Source: Asterias rubens (Eukaryota > Echinodermata > Asteroidea > Forcipulatida > Asteriidae). Taken from it: a DNA stretch of 64,000 nt. Shown one piece after another: positions 55,784-64,000 of this stretch (within the stretch, counting starts at the first letter, position 1; every line of letters begins with the position of its first letter). The stretch is taken from contig NC_047063.1 of the NCBI RefSeq assembly GCF_902459465.1, forward strand, positions 8,803,343 to 8,867,342, read 5' to 3'. The position numbers and the translations under genes were made by a program. The notes beneath the pieces were generated by a model. It saw only the letters and a program-made list of their open reading frames with translations. It made no database searches and was not told where the DNA came from.

Positions 55784-57124
55784 ACATTCAACCCTCCTAC
55801 TGTCTGACCAGTAATAGCATCAGTGTGGTTTTGAATGATAGCCAATCTAAACTGGCTTGTTGAACGCATCTTCATAGTACACAGTCAACCCTCCTACTCT
55901 CTGACCAGTCATATCATCAGTATGGTTTTACCAGCTTATTGAATACATCTACATTGTACACATTCAACCCTCCTACTGTCTGACCAGTCATATCATCAGT
56001 GTGGTTTTGAATGATAGCCAATCTAAACTGGCTTGTTGAACGCATCTTCATAGTACACAGTCAACCCTCCTACTCTCTGACCAGTCATATCATCAGTGTG
56101 GTTTTACCAGCTTATAGAATACATCTTCATAGTACACAGTCAACCCTCCTACTCTCTGACCAGTCATATCAGCAGTGTGGTTTTACCAGCTTATTGAATA
56201 CATCTACATTGTACACATTCAACCCTCCTACTGTCTGACCAGTCATATCATCAGTTTGGTTTTACCAGCTTATTGAATACATATACACATTCAACCCTCC
56301 AACTGTCTGACCAGTCATATCATCAGTGTGGTTTTGAATGATAGCCAATCTAAACTGGCTTGTTGAACGCATCTTCATAGTACACAGTCAACCCTCCTAC
56401 TCTCTGACCAGTCATATCATCAGTGTGGTTTTACCAGCTTATAGAATACATCTTCATAGTACACAGTCAACCCTCCTACTCTCTGACCAGTCATATCAGC
56501 AGTGTGGTTTTACCAGCTTATTCAATACATCTACATTGTACACATTCAACCCTCCTACTGTCTGACCAGTCACATCATCAGTGTGGTTTTACCAGCTTAT
56601 TGAAACATCTACACATTCAACCCTCCTACTGTCTGACCAGTCATATCATCAGTGTGGTTTTGAATGATAGACAATCTAAACTGGCTTGTTGAATACATCT
56701 TCATAGTACACAGTCAACCCTCCTACTCTCTGACCAGTCATATCATCAGTGTGGGTTTACCAGCTTATTGAACACATCTACATTGTACACATTCAACCCT
56801 CCTACTGTCTGACCAGTCATATCATCAGTGTGGTTTTGAATGATAGACAATCTAAACTGGCTTGTTGAACACATCTTCATAGTACACAGTCAACCCTCCT
56901 ACTCTCTGACCAGTCATATCATCAGTGTGGTTTTACCAGCTTATTGAACACATCTACATTGTACACATTCAACCCTCCTACTGTCTGACCAGTCAATCAT
57001 ATCATCGGTGTCGTTTCGAATGATAGCCAATTTAAACTGGCTTGTTGGATGCATTATCTAAAGAGTACACAGTCAACCCTCCTACTGTCTGATCAGTCAA
57101 TATCCTTAGCAACCTTATGTCAAA
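55784..57124. repeat. Satellite A, segment B
   Basis: Like 46491-48025 but about 200 bp shorter, having fewer units, as expected from unequal exchange within the array. Confidence 0.92.
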
Positions 57125-58265
57125 TGGAGCCAATGAGCCACAGCCAAAGTTATAAAAAGTTAAAACTCTGGAAGGGGTTACCAATTTATCTTGACTGCTC
57201 TATTTATAAGCTTTTTATTACTGAATTTAAATGCTCAATAAAAGTTAAGGTTTTGGGTTAGGCTTAAAAGGTTTGGGCACAAATAAAGGTTGGAAAATCT
57301 AGGGTTTGTAAGTTTAGGGCTAGGGTTTGTGTGCAAGGGATAGATAGGCCTATAAGATTAAGGTCATTACTGCTGTTTGGTTATTACCTTAGTTTGGCAT
57401 ATACTCATCTATCTACCTATCTGATGATAATTCTTGTCAAAGCCTTTCCAGTGGGGGGGGGGGGGTTGCCACATTAAGAACAGTAGGTCTCTATACATGC
57501 CATATAGGGTGCACCACACTATAAGATCCTCAAATATTCAAAGTAAAAAAATATCTGGATGTCTGTCATCTTCTAACTTGAAAACAAACAAAATATCATT
57601 GCTGACAAATAAAATGTCTTTACTTTTTTACATAGATAATGACTTCAAGTTTTTAGATTGGCAATCCAAAATTTTCAGAAACACACCCACGGACGACCAA
57701 CCTAGCCAGGTGAAAATCAAAAATTGGAAAAGTGAACCTTTACAAAAAAGGGACATTGTAGTTTCCAGGGGTCATGTGAAGCCCAAATGCTCCATGGTTG
57801 AAAGTCCACAACTCCAGGGAGACAACATTTTGTCAACAGTCCATAAAAGCAAAATCTTTGATTTAGTGCAGTACACACTTTTTTTTCATACAATTACACA
57901 ATCATTCAACATCAGCATAGAACCAGCCAGTGCAATGTGAGACCTTGACCTTGCTTGTGCATAATACTGCAATCATTCATTGTTCACAACCAGACATACA
58001 CCAGTAACATGAAGGGAGTGGGTCGCTGTGTATACGAGTCCAACCTTAGTGTTAGTGTATGATCCAACCGATCATTGCTTGAATATCCTATTCAAAAATA
58101 AACAGATTGGATGGTACGTGTTTCGAGCCAAACTGGAATAGAGGGTACTCTTCCAAATGTAGTCTGGTTCCCAGACCCAAAAATCTCCGACTAGGCTCTG
58201 TCGATTTTTAACAAGAGATGTCAAGGAATCTTTGGTCCAGGAATCTTTGGTCAGGGGACCAGACT
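57125..58265. repeat. Tandem segment copy C, truncated
   Basis: Third copy of the segment, following it for about 1.1 kb to GGGGACCAGACT and then diverging. It has a private 40-bp addition near 58065-58105 and a deletion near 58137. It ends close to the promoter candidate of the next gene. Confidence 0.8.
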
Positions 58266-58294
58266 ATTCCAAATGCAGGTTCTGTTAGTCAGAA

Positions 58295-58330
58295 CAAGAT
58301 GGCGTGTTGCTGAGGTGTGTATGTTATGTT
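58295..58330 (+). promoter_or_regulatory. Possible promoter and first exon of the membrane-protein gene
   Basis: CAAGATGGCGTG matches the YY1 site often found at or just after animal transcription starts, and GAGGTGTGTATG about 15 bp on could be a donor. It lies 0.85 kb before the acceptor of the coding exon at 59166. Weak; 58331-58857 has no other feature. Confidence 0.3.
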
Positions 58331-58857
58331 GAAATGGAATGAGCTGAAAGTACAGTTTGGGGCTATTTACCTCTGTTAATGTTATGCTAACAAGTTTGGT
58401 GAGTTGTATACAGTTGATCTATGTTATATGTAGTCACATAGTGATAATAGGTTTTGTATTAGAGCGGTAATTCCTACAGAAAAGAGCCATTATTTTCTCA
58501 GGTTAAAATGTACATACAAAACCCTTTGTTTTTTTTTACAAATGTGTTTTTTAGGGAGCCATCATTCTGTGCTGTTTACTGAGTTCTGTCAAGCTTAATT
58601 ACAGGAAAAAAGACTTAGTTGTTCACAAAACAGTTCTAGTAGTTTATTAATGGTTGACATGACTGTGATAATGTGGTTTTTGATACAAATATTCATGTTT
58701 CTGTACATTGTTACAGGGCCTCTATTTGTACTGCTATTGCATGACCTGTGTGTGACAGTAACCACATCGGTGTTTTCAGAGCTGACTGTTTAACTGCATC
58801 CAGTCACTGTAAGTAGTAAGTTTATATTGTACTATATCTCTGATTAAAAATGAGTGC

Positions 58858-59085
58858 AGTTAAAGATTCTGGACACTATTGGTAATTGTCAAATACCAAT
58901 CTTCTCACTTAGTGTATCTCAACATATGCATAGAATAACAAACCTATGAAAAATTGAGCTCAATTGGTCGTCGAAGTTGCGAGATAACTTTGAAAGAAAA
59001 AAACACCATTGTCACACGAAGTTGTGTGCTTTTCAGATGCTCGATTTTGAGACCTCGAAATCTAACTCTGATGAGGTCAGAGGAC
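58858..59085. mobile_element. MITE family 1, left half only
   Basis: From TTAAAGATTCTGGACACTATT through the GAGCTCAATTGGTCGTCG block to the central GAGACCTC, then truncated. Lies in the putative first intron of the membrane-protein gene. Confidence 0.75.
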
Positions 59086-59172
59086 TTCATTCGTAGTTGT
59101 GGCCATTTGGTCCAAGTAGTATTAGAAGATTTCTTCAATTTATTTATTTTTCTGTTCAATTTTAGATCCATC

Positions 59173-59299
59173 ATGGCCACAGCTAACTCAACAGATTTGA
59201 TGACTACAACTATTGATGGAGGATCTGGATTAACGACTGAGAACACGATAGCCATTATTGCTGTTTTTGTTGTCGCAATTGGTGTAGTTGTTGCAATAT
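59173..59299 (+). CDS. N-terminal exon of a single-pass membrane protein
   Basis: The acceptor TTCTGTTCAATTTTAG ends at 59165; ATG follows at 59173; the donor GTAAGA follows 59299. The 42 codons give a short Ser/Thr-rich outside segment with an N-glycosylation site (Asn5-Ser-Thr), then a hydrophobic helix from about residue 25 of Ile, Ala, Val and Phe. No signal peptide precedes it, so a type III topology (N-terminus outside) is likely. The arginine-rich exon at 61547 would supply the cytoplasmic stop-transfer charges. I do not recognise the protein. Confidence 0.6.
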
Positions 59300-60112
59300 G
59301 TAAGACAATTTTTTTTTTAACAAAACCTGGAGTTTTCTGCCAAAGTTCTCCCAAGTGCAATTAATTGTAGTAAATTTACTTTACTACCTTCCGCCCAGGT
59401 AGTAGTTAAACAGCAGGACAGTTCTTTTCACAATCTACTCAGTGGTACAAGCAAAGTCTCCCGAACTCCAAAAGGAAGACAAATTCTCAAAAGACCACAA
59501 TCTCCCAGGCAGCTATTCATGTGGTGTTAACGCAAACCAAATACAACATAAGAGATTAAAATTTGCATCGGGGATAAAGAATATTAATTTTGGTTTTTAT
59601 AACTTATCTGGGCAAGTCAACTTTAAAAATATCTACAAAGCTCAACAAATGGCACAGTACTTTATTATGAAATAACATATTTATCTTTAGATGACAATAC
59701 TGTACACTGGCAAATATATCCGCTAGTATTACATAAGATGCTTATATTGCGAAGTTGACATCCCACTTTCAGAGAATGTCACCATCTCAACAACAGCTAT
59801 CACTCAGTTGGCAAATAAGTCATTGTGTTGATAGCCATTTCTGTACTGGATCCCAATTAGTTAATTGACACTTCTAGAGCTTTTAAGTACCAACGTTTCC
59901 TGTAGCTTTACTGTATTTTGAGCCTGTGGATCAGTCAACCAATTTGACACAAAAGATACATAAAAAAAAACTATTTTGATGTAATTACATGTTTTTGCTA
60001 ACTAATGATTTTTTTTATGACATTTAAAAGATAAAAAGGGGGATACATACATTGTTGCAGGTAAACATGAAAATGTTAGTCCTTTGGACTACTGTCTTGT
60101 GTTTGTGGTTCA
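59300..60112. other. Intron-like AT-rich stretch
   Basis: No gene or repeat is supported. A 77-codon plus frame at 59442-59675 has no splice context or known domain. Confidence 0.4.
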
Positions 60113-60406
60113 ATAACTCGATTGGTCGTCGGAGTTGCGAGATAACTATATGAAAGAAAAAAACACCCTTGTCACACGAAGTTGTGTGCTTTCAGATGCT
60201 TGATTTCAAGACCTCAAATTCTAAACTTGAGGTCTTGAAATCAAATTCTTGGAAAACTACTTCTTTCTCGAAAACTACTTCACTTCAGAGGGGAGCCGTT
60301 TCTCACAATGTTTTATACTATCAACCTCTCCCCATTACTCGTTACCAAGTCAGGTTTTATGCTAGTAATTATTTTGAGTAATTACCAATAGTGTCCACTG
60401 CCTTTA
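60113..60406. mobile_element. MITE family 1, right part
   Basis: Begins at the CGATTGGTCGTCGGAGTTGC block and continues through the central palindrome to the end, CACTGCCTTTA. Overlaps in content with the half copy at 58858-59085, so it is a separate insertion rather than the other half. Confidence 0.75.
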
Positions 60407-60552
60407 AATGGTATTATTATTATTACTTACAGTGAGTTATAGAGAGAATCGGAGGAGAAACAGAGGTAATTATTAAAGAACTATCACTTTATTAAAGAAC
60501 TATCACTATCAACAAGATTTATCACTAATTCGAGTTCAGAAGTCATGCAGAC

Positions 60553-60885
60553 ATGACTCATGATAAAATGGTAAGCAGAAATTGTCTGCTGGTGATGCAG
60601 CCCCTTACAGCACTATCCATTTCATATTACTGCTTACCGTTGGCAAACACAAACAGGACTCCAACTTTTCTTATTCATTGTGTGAATGACACAACAAATA
60701 AAAACCAATTTCTCCAGTGTAATGACCTGGTGCAGCCATATTCCTTGATATCAGAGGTCGAGTCTCAGGGATGTTTTTTTTCTCAAGGGACAGAAAACTA
60801 TTGCCACTCTTGTACCGAGCACAAACATCCCGAGTCAAATACAAAACTGCCAAGATTTACCCCCCTGATCAGTGGAGAAATCTAA
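60553..60885 (+). CDS. Cys-containing 110-codon frame, doubtful
   Basis: An open frame with an initial hydrophobic stretch, seven Cys, and two N-glycosylation sites (Asn-Arg-Thr, Asn-Asp-Thr), so it could be a secreted or extracellular exon. An acceptor-like TTACTTACAG lies at about 60430. Its last 28 codons are inside the 1.84-kb duplication; the second copy (near 62640) keeps that frame with one Glu-to-Lys change and two silent changes. No family recognised. It may be chance. Confidence 0.25.
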   Translation: MTHDKMVSRNCLLVMQPLTALSISYYCLPLANTNRTPTFLIHCVNDTTNKNQFLQCNDLVQPYSLISEVESQGCFFSQGTENYCHSCTEHKHPESNTKLPRFTPLISGEI

Positions 60886-61546
60886 AGAAAAAGGGCTCAA
60901 ATAATCCTAGACAAAAGCTAGGCATGTAAAGAAGTCATTATTTATAAATAATTATATATCTTTGATGGAATGGATATAAACATTGGAACTCTCCAGCAAT
61001 GAGATAAAGTGGGAGGCTGACAAACCCCAAAGGATAAAGAAGCACAATTTTAATTCTTTCACATGTTTCTATTGTTTTCCCAGTATGGAGAAGTCTCATC
61101 ACACACCCTCTATAAAAATGCACCTGATTTCTCTCGCTTTCAAAAATAAACAAATTTAAGAACCCCAAAACAAAACAAAATAGTTGGCCTACACTTTTGC
61201 ATCTTGAAAGTTGCAAGGAAAATGTTGCGCAGTCAAACCTTCCACCATTTATGGAAAAGTTAAAAACTTGGTGCACTCTACTTACATGGTGGCAAAGATT
61301 TAAGTTCAGCACAGGCTTCAAAAGTACTGCTCTCTTGAAAGTATTTGAATTAACATATTTTGGGTGTTGGAGTAGCTCAGGACTGTTAAAAGAATCAGTC
61401 ATGCTTTATAAACAATTGGTACAAAGGGTACTCAATCATATGAAGTTTAACCCATGTTTAACCCTCTGACCCAAGCCATTGAAATACAGCCCAGAGTCTC
61501 CATAATGCAGATTCCATACCTTTATTTGTCCATTTAATGTTCACAG

Positions 61547-61671
61547 AGGATCGAAGACGTCGTCTTCAAGAGGATCAAAGAATTCTTCAAGAGGATCAAA
61601 GACGTCGCCAGCAAGAAGATCTACCATTGTTAACTCGACCAACAGAGGGTAATTACAGAACATTACTTTGA
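61547..61671 (+). CDS. C-terminal exon: Arg/Gln/Glu-rich cytoplasmic tail
   Basis: The acceptor TTTAATGTTCACAG ends at 61546. The phase leaving AG at the start gives 40 codons to TGA at 61669-61671: an Arg-rich start (Asp-Arg-Arg-Arg-Arg), then Leu-Gln-Glu-Asp-Gln-Arg repeats, ending Tyr-Arg-Thr-Leu-Leu. The repeated DNA AGAGGATCAAAGA underlies the peptide repeat. Basic residues after a membrane helix suit the exon at 59173. Direct joining of the two is in phase but makes a TAG at the junction, so a small exon must lie between, or the exons belong to different transcripts. Confidence 0.5.
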
Positions 61672-62638
61672 CCCCGATTACAATGAACACATGTATATGA
61701 CAAATTTTAGTGAAGAACTACACATAGCATTTGTTGACTACATTAAACAAAACCAAAAAACAGTCCTCTGCTTCGAGAAAAAGGGCCTGAACTTGTACTT
61801 TATTTGTGATTTAACGAAACACAACTTCACAAGGTGCCAATATGTCTGTTTAATACCACAAAAAACTGTGCCTACAGCTCACTGCAGGGCAAGCACCACA
61901 TTTCTGTGCTAGCTTTGTAAGCTACAAATCACAACCTACTCCTTTAAAGAATTTGAAAAAGAAGACGTTTGAGCCACTGTTATGTTCAGTTGTTCTCACT
62001 GGTGAGACTGTCATCATTGCTGTGCATAACACGTATCTAAGTGTCTATTTTATACTCCTTTCATTTTTGGAGTATTGCACAGCGATATACTTGCAAAGCT
62101 TGATAAATACTAAGGAATATGACAGAGCCATTGATCAGTTTAATGGCAATTTTCTCAATTGAGATGATGATGATTATTGCATTGGAAGCTCTGGTTATTC
62201 TGAGTTCTCATTTCTTCTTGTGTGTCTTATCTGAAGTAATGTGTCCCTTTACTTTGATGTTTCTATAAAATCACTGATAAAAATTGACGCTAAATTTTCA
62301 ACTGGTATGGGTCAAGTAATACTGCAAAGTAATTGACGTTGATATGTTGGACTTGAAGCAAACTAAAAAATTAAACTATGTTTCAATATTTATGATTTGT
62401 ACTGAAAGCAGTAAGTTTTAGAAGTCAAGAATGCTCCGGGATATTGATCATATTTTATTCTTCTTTATAGGAAATTATTATATTAAAGTGTTGTAGAAAA
62501 TCTGGAAATACCCTGACTCAAACAATAAGGCAACCAGAGTGTAACACATTCTTCTTAGCCAAGAGGTTATCAGTACAAAAAGAAACCCTCAATCCAATGC
62601 ATCCGGATACCATTTTCTGCTTTGTCAAAAATTAAAAA
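61672..62638. other. Probable 3' UTR and duplication filler
   Basis: After the stop codon come several 60-75-codon frames repeated in both duplication units at equal offset. Their sequence is conserved between units at the DNA level in general, not in a coding pattern I can detect, so they are not called. Confidence 0.35.
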
Positions 62639-64000
62639 TTTATTGCCACTCATGTACCAAGCACAAACATCCCGAGTCAAATACAAAACTGCCAAGATTT
62701 ACCCCCCTGATAAGTGGAGAAATCTAAAGAAAAAGGGCTCAAATAATCCTAGACAAAAGCTAGGCATGTAAAGAAGTCCTTATTTATAAATAATTATATA
62801 TCTTTGATGGAATCGATATAAACATTGGAACTCTCCAGCAATGGGAGGCTGCCAATTTTAATTATTTCACATGTTTCTATTGTTTTCCCAGTATGGAGAA
62901 GTCTCATCACACACCCTCTATAAAAATGCACCTGATTTCTCTCGCTTTCAAAAATAAACAAATTTAAGAACCCCAAAACAAAACAAAATAGTTGACCTAC
63001 ACTTTTGCATCTTGAAAGTTGCAAGGAAAATGTTGCGCAGTCAATTCTTCCACCATTTATGGAAAAGTTGTTAAAAACTTGGTGCACTCTACTTACATGG
63101 TGGCAAGGATTTAAGTTCAGCACAGGCTTCAAAAGTACTGCTCTCTTGAAAGTATTTGAATTAACATATTTTGGGTGTTGGAGTAGCTCAGGACTGTAAA
63201 AAGAATCAGTCATGCTTTATAAACAATTGGTACAAAGGGTACTCAATCATATGAAGTTTAACCCATGTTTAAACCTGTGACCCAAGCCATTGAAGTACAG
63301 CCCAGAGTCTCCATATGCAGATTCCATACCTTTATTTGTCCTTTCAATGTTCACAGAGGATCGAAGACGTAGTCTTCAAGAGGATCAAAGAATTCTTCAA
63401 GAGGATCAAAGACGTCGCCAGCAAGAAGATCTACCATTGTTAACTCGACCAACAGAGGGTAATTACAGAACATTACTTTGACACCAATTACAATGAACAC
63501 ATGTATATGACAAATTTTAGTGAAAAACTACACATAGCATTTGTTGACTACATTAAACAAAACAAAAAAACAGTCCTCTGCTTCGAGAAAAAGGGCCTGA
63601 ACTTGTACTTTATTTGTGATTTAACAAAACACAACTTCACAAGGTGCCAATATGTCTGTTTAATACCACAAAAAACTGTGCCTACAGCTCACTGCAGGGC
63701 AAGCACCGCATTTCTGTGCTAGCTTTGTACGCTACAAATCACAACCTACTCCTTTAAAGAATTTGAAAAAGAAGACGTTTGAGCCACTGTTATGTTCAGT
63801 TGTTCTCACTGGTGAGACTGTCATCATTGCTGTGCATAACACGTATCTAAGTGTCTATTTTATACTCCTTTCATTTTTGGAGTATTGCACAGCGATATAC
63901 TTGCAAAGCTTGATAAATACTGAGGAATATGACAGAGCCATTGATCAGTTTGATGGCAATTTTCTCAATTGAGATGATGATGATTATTGCATTGAAAGCT
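62639..64000. repeat. 1.84-kb tandem duplication, unit 2 (cut by window end)
   Basis: Follows unit 1 block by block with about 1-3 percent differences by eye and a ~30-bp deletion near 62845. It runs past base 64000, so further copies are possible. Confidence 0.9.
63357..63481 (+). CDS. Duplicate of the Arg/Gln/Glu-rich C-terminal exon
   Basis: Second copy of the exon at 61547-61671, with the same acceptor (AATGTTCACAG), the same length and the same stop. One change near the start replaces an Arg by Ser; the rest of the 40-codon peptide is unchanged. It may be an alternative last exon of the same gene or a dead duplicate. Confidence 0.45.

Larger units (their letters stand above)
48029..57124. 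repeat. Tandem segment copy B, carrying the Mag-like element
   Basis: Second copy of the 43547-48028 segment. It is split at 48253/53026 by the LTR element. Without that insert it is about 4.3 kb and follows copy A block by block, including minisatellite, satellite B and satellite A. Confidence 0.85.
60800..62638. repeat. 1.84-kb tandem duplication, unit 1
   Basis: GCCACTCTTGTACCGAGCAC starts unit 1 and a near match starts unit 2 at about 62645. Offsets between matching blocks are ~1842 at the left and ~1810 after a 30-bp deletion in unit 2. The unit carries the arginine-rich last exon of the membrane-protein gene. Confidence 0.9.

Noticed and set aside
61953-62162. 69-codon hydrophobic frame repeated at 63763
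   Set aside because: Kept only because the 1.84-kb unit is duplicated; lies in probable 3' UTR with no start or splice support.

Overview
KIND OF DNA. This is a eukaryotic nuclear window: AT-rich, intron-bearing and dominated by satellites, tandem duplications and mobile elements. There is no bacterial operon, CRISPR array or rRNA. The mix of many TIR MITEs, tRNA-headed SINEs, CR1/L2-type LINEs and Ty3/gypsy elements suggests a marine invertebrate deuterostome. My best guess is an echinoderm, perhaps a sea star; this is inference from repeat style, not a database match. LAYOUT. 1-3860 holds two adjacent minisatellite/satellite arrays (31-bp units rich in ATTTGCAT, then an AGAGTTGAT array). 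4415-7082 holds a MITE, a 58-bp tandem array, SINE/LINE tails and one isolated minus-strand exon candidate (6693-6785). 7345-12445 is three tandem copies of a 1.7-kb unit, itself an old dimer. 13085-16927 holds a LINE 3' end, two MITEs and an element ending in inverted 16-bp minisatellites. 16108-24411 is host sequence with exon-like pieces, a degenerate tandem repeat, a nearly perfect tRNA-SINE palindrome, and a MITE interrupted by a 593-bp element with 10-bp target duplications. 24194-26421 has the 3' ends of two convergent host genes I do not recognise. 26593-34783 is an apparently intact Ty3/gypsy element with 728-bp LTRs that look identical, sitting in an intron of the minus-strand gene. 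35781-42106 and 43547-58265 hold two satellite families, a LINE copy, an IDH3-gamma-like pseudoexon and a ~4.4-kb segment present in three tandem copies; the middle copy carries a second intact LTR element (Mag-like, 121-bp LTRs). 58290-64000 contains a small single-pass membrane protein gene whose last exon lies in a 1.84-kb tandem duplication running off the window end. MOST INTERESTING. The Ty3/gypsy element has a third ORF in the envelope position. It encodes two canonical C2H2 zinc fingers followed by an exact PxDLS (PLDLS) motif, the known docking signal for the CtBP corepressor. A consensus branch point and splice acceptor sit just in front of it, and a GTGAGT donor lies in the LTR. The sequence therefore looks like a retrotransposon carrying its own sequence-specific repressor, expressed from a spliced RNA as retroviral env is. 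HOW PARTS RELATE. SINE tails resemble the CR1/L2 LINE 3' end, suggesting LINE-driven SINE mobility. MITEs of one TIR family occur six times and serve as landing sites for other elements. Both LTR elements have LTRs with no difference I could find, so both insertions appear recent. The Mag-like element arrived after the segment was duplicated.
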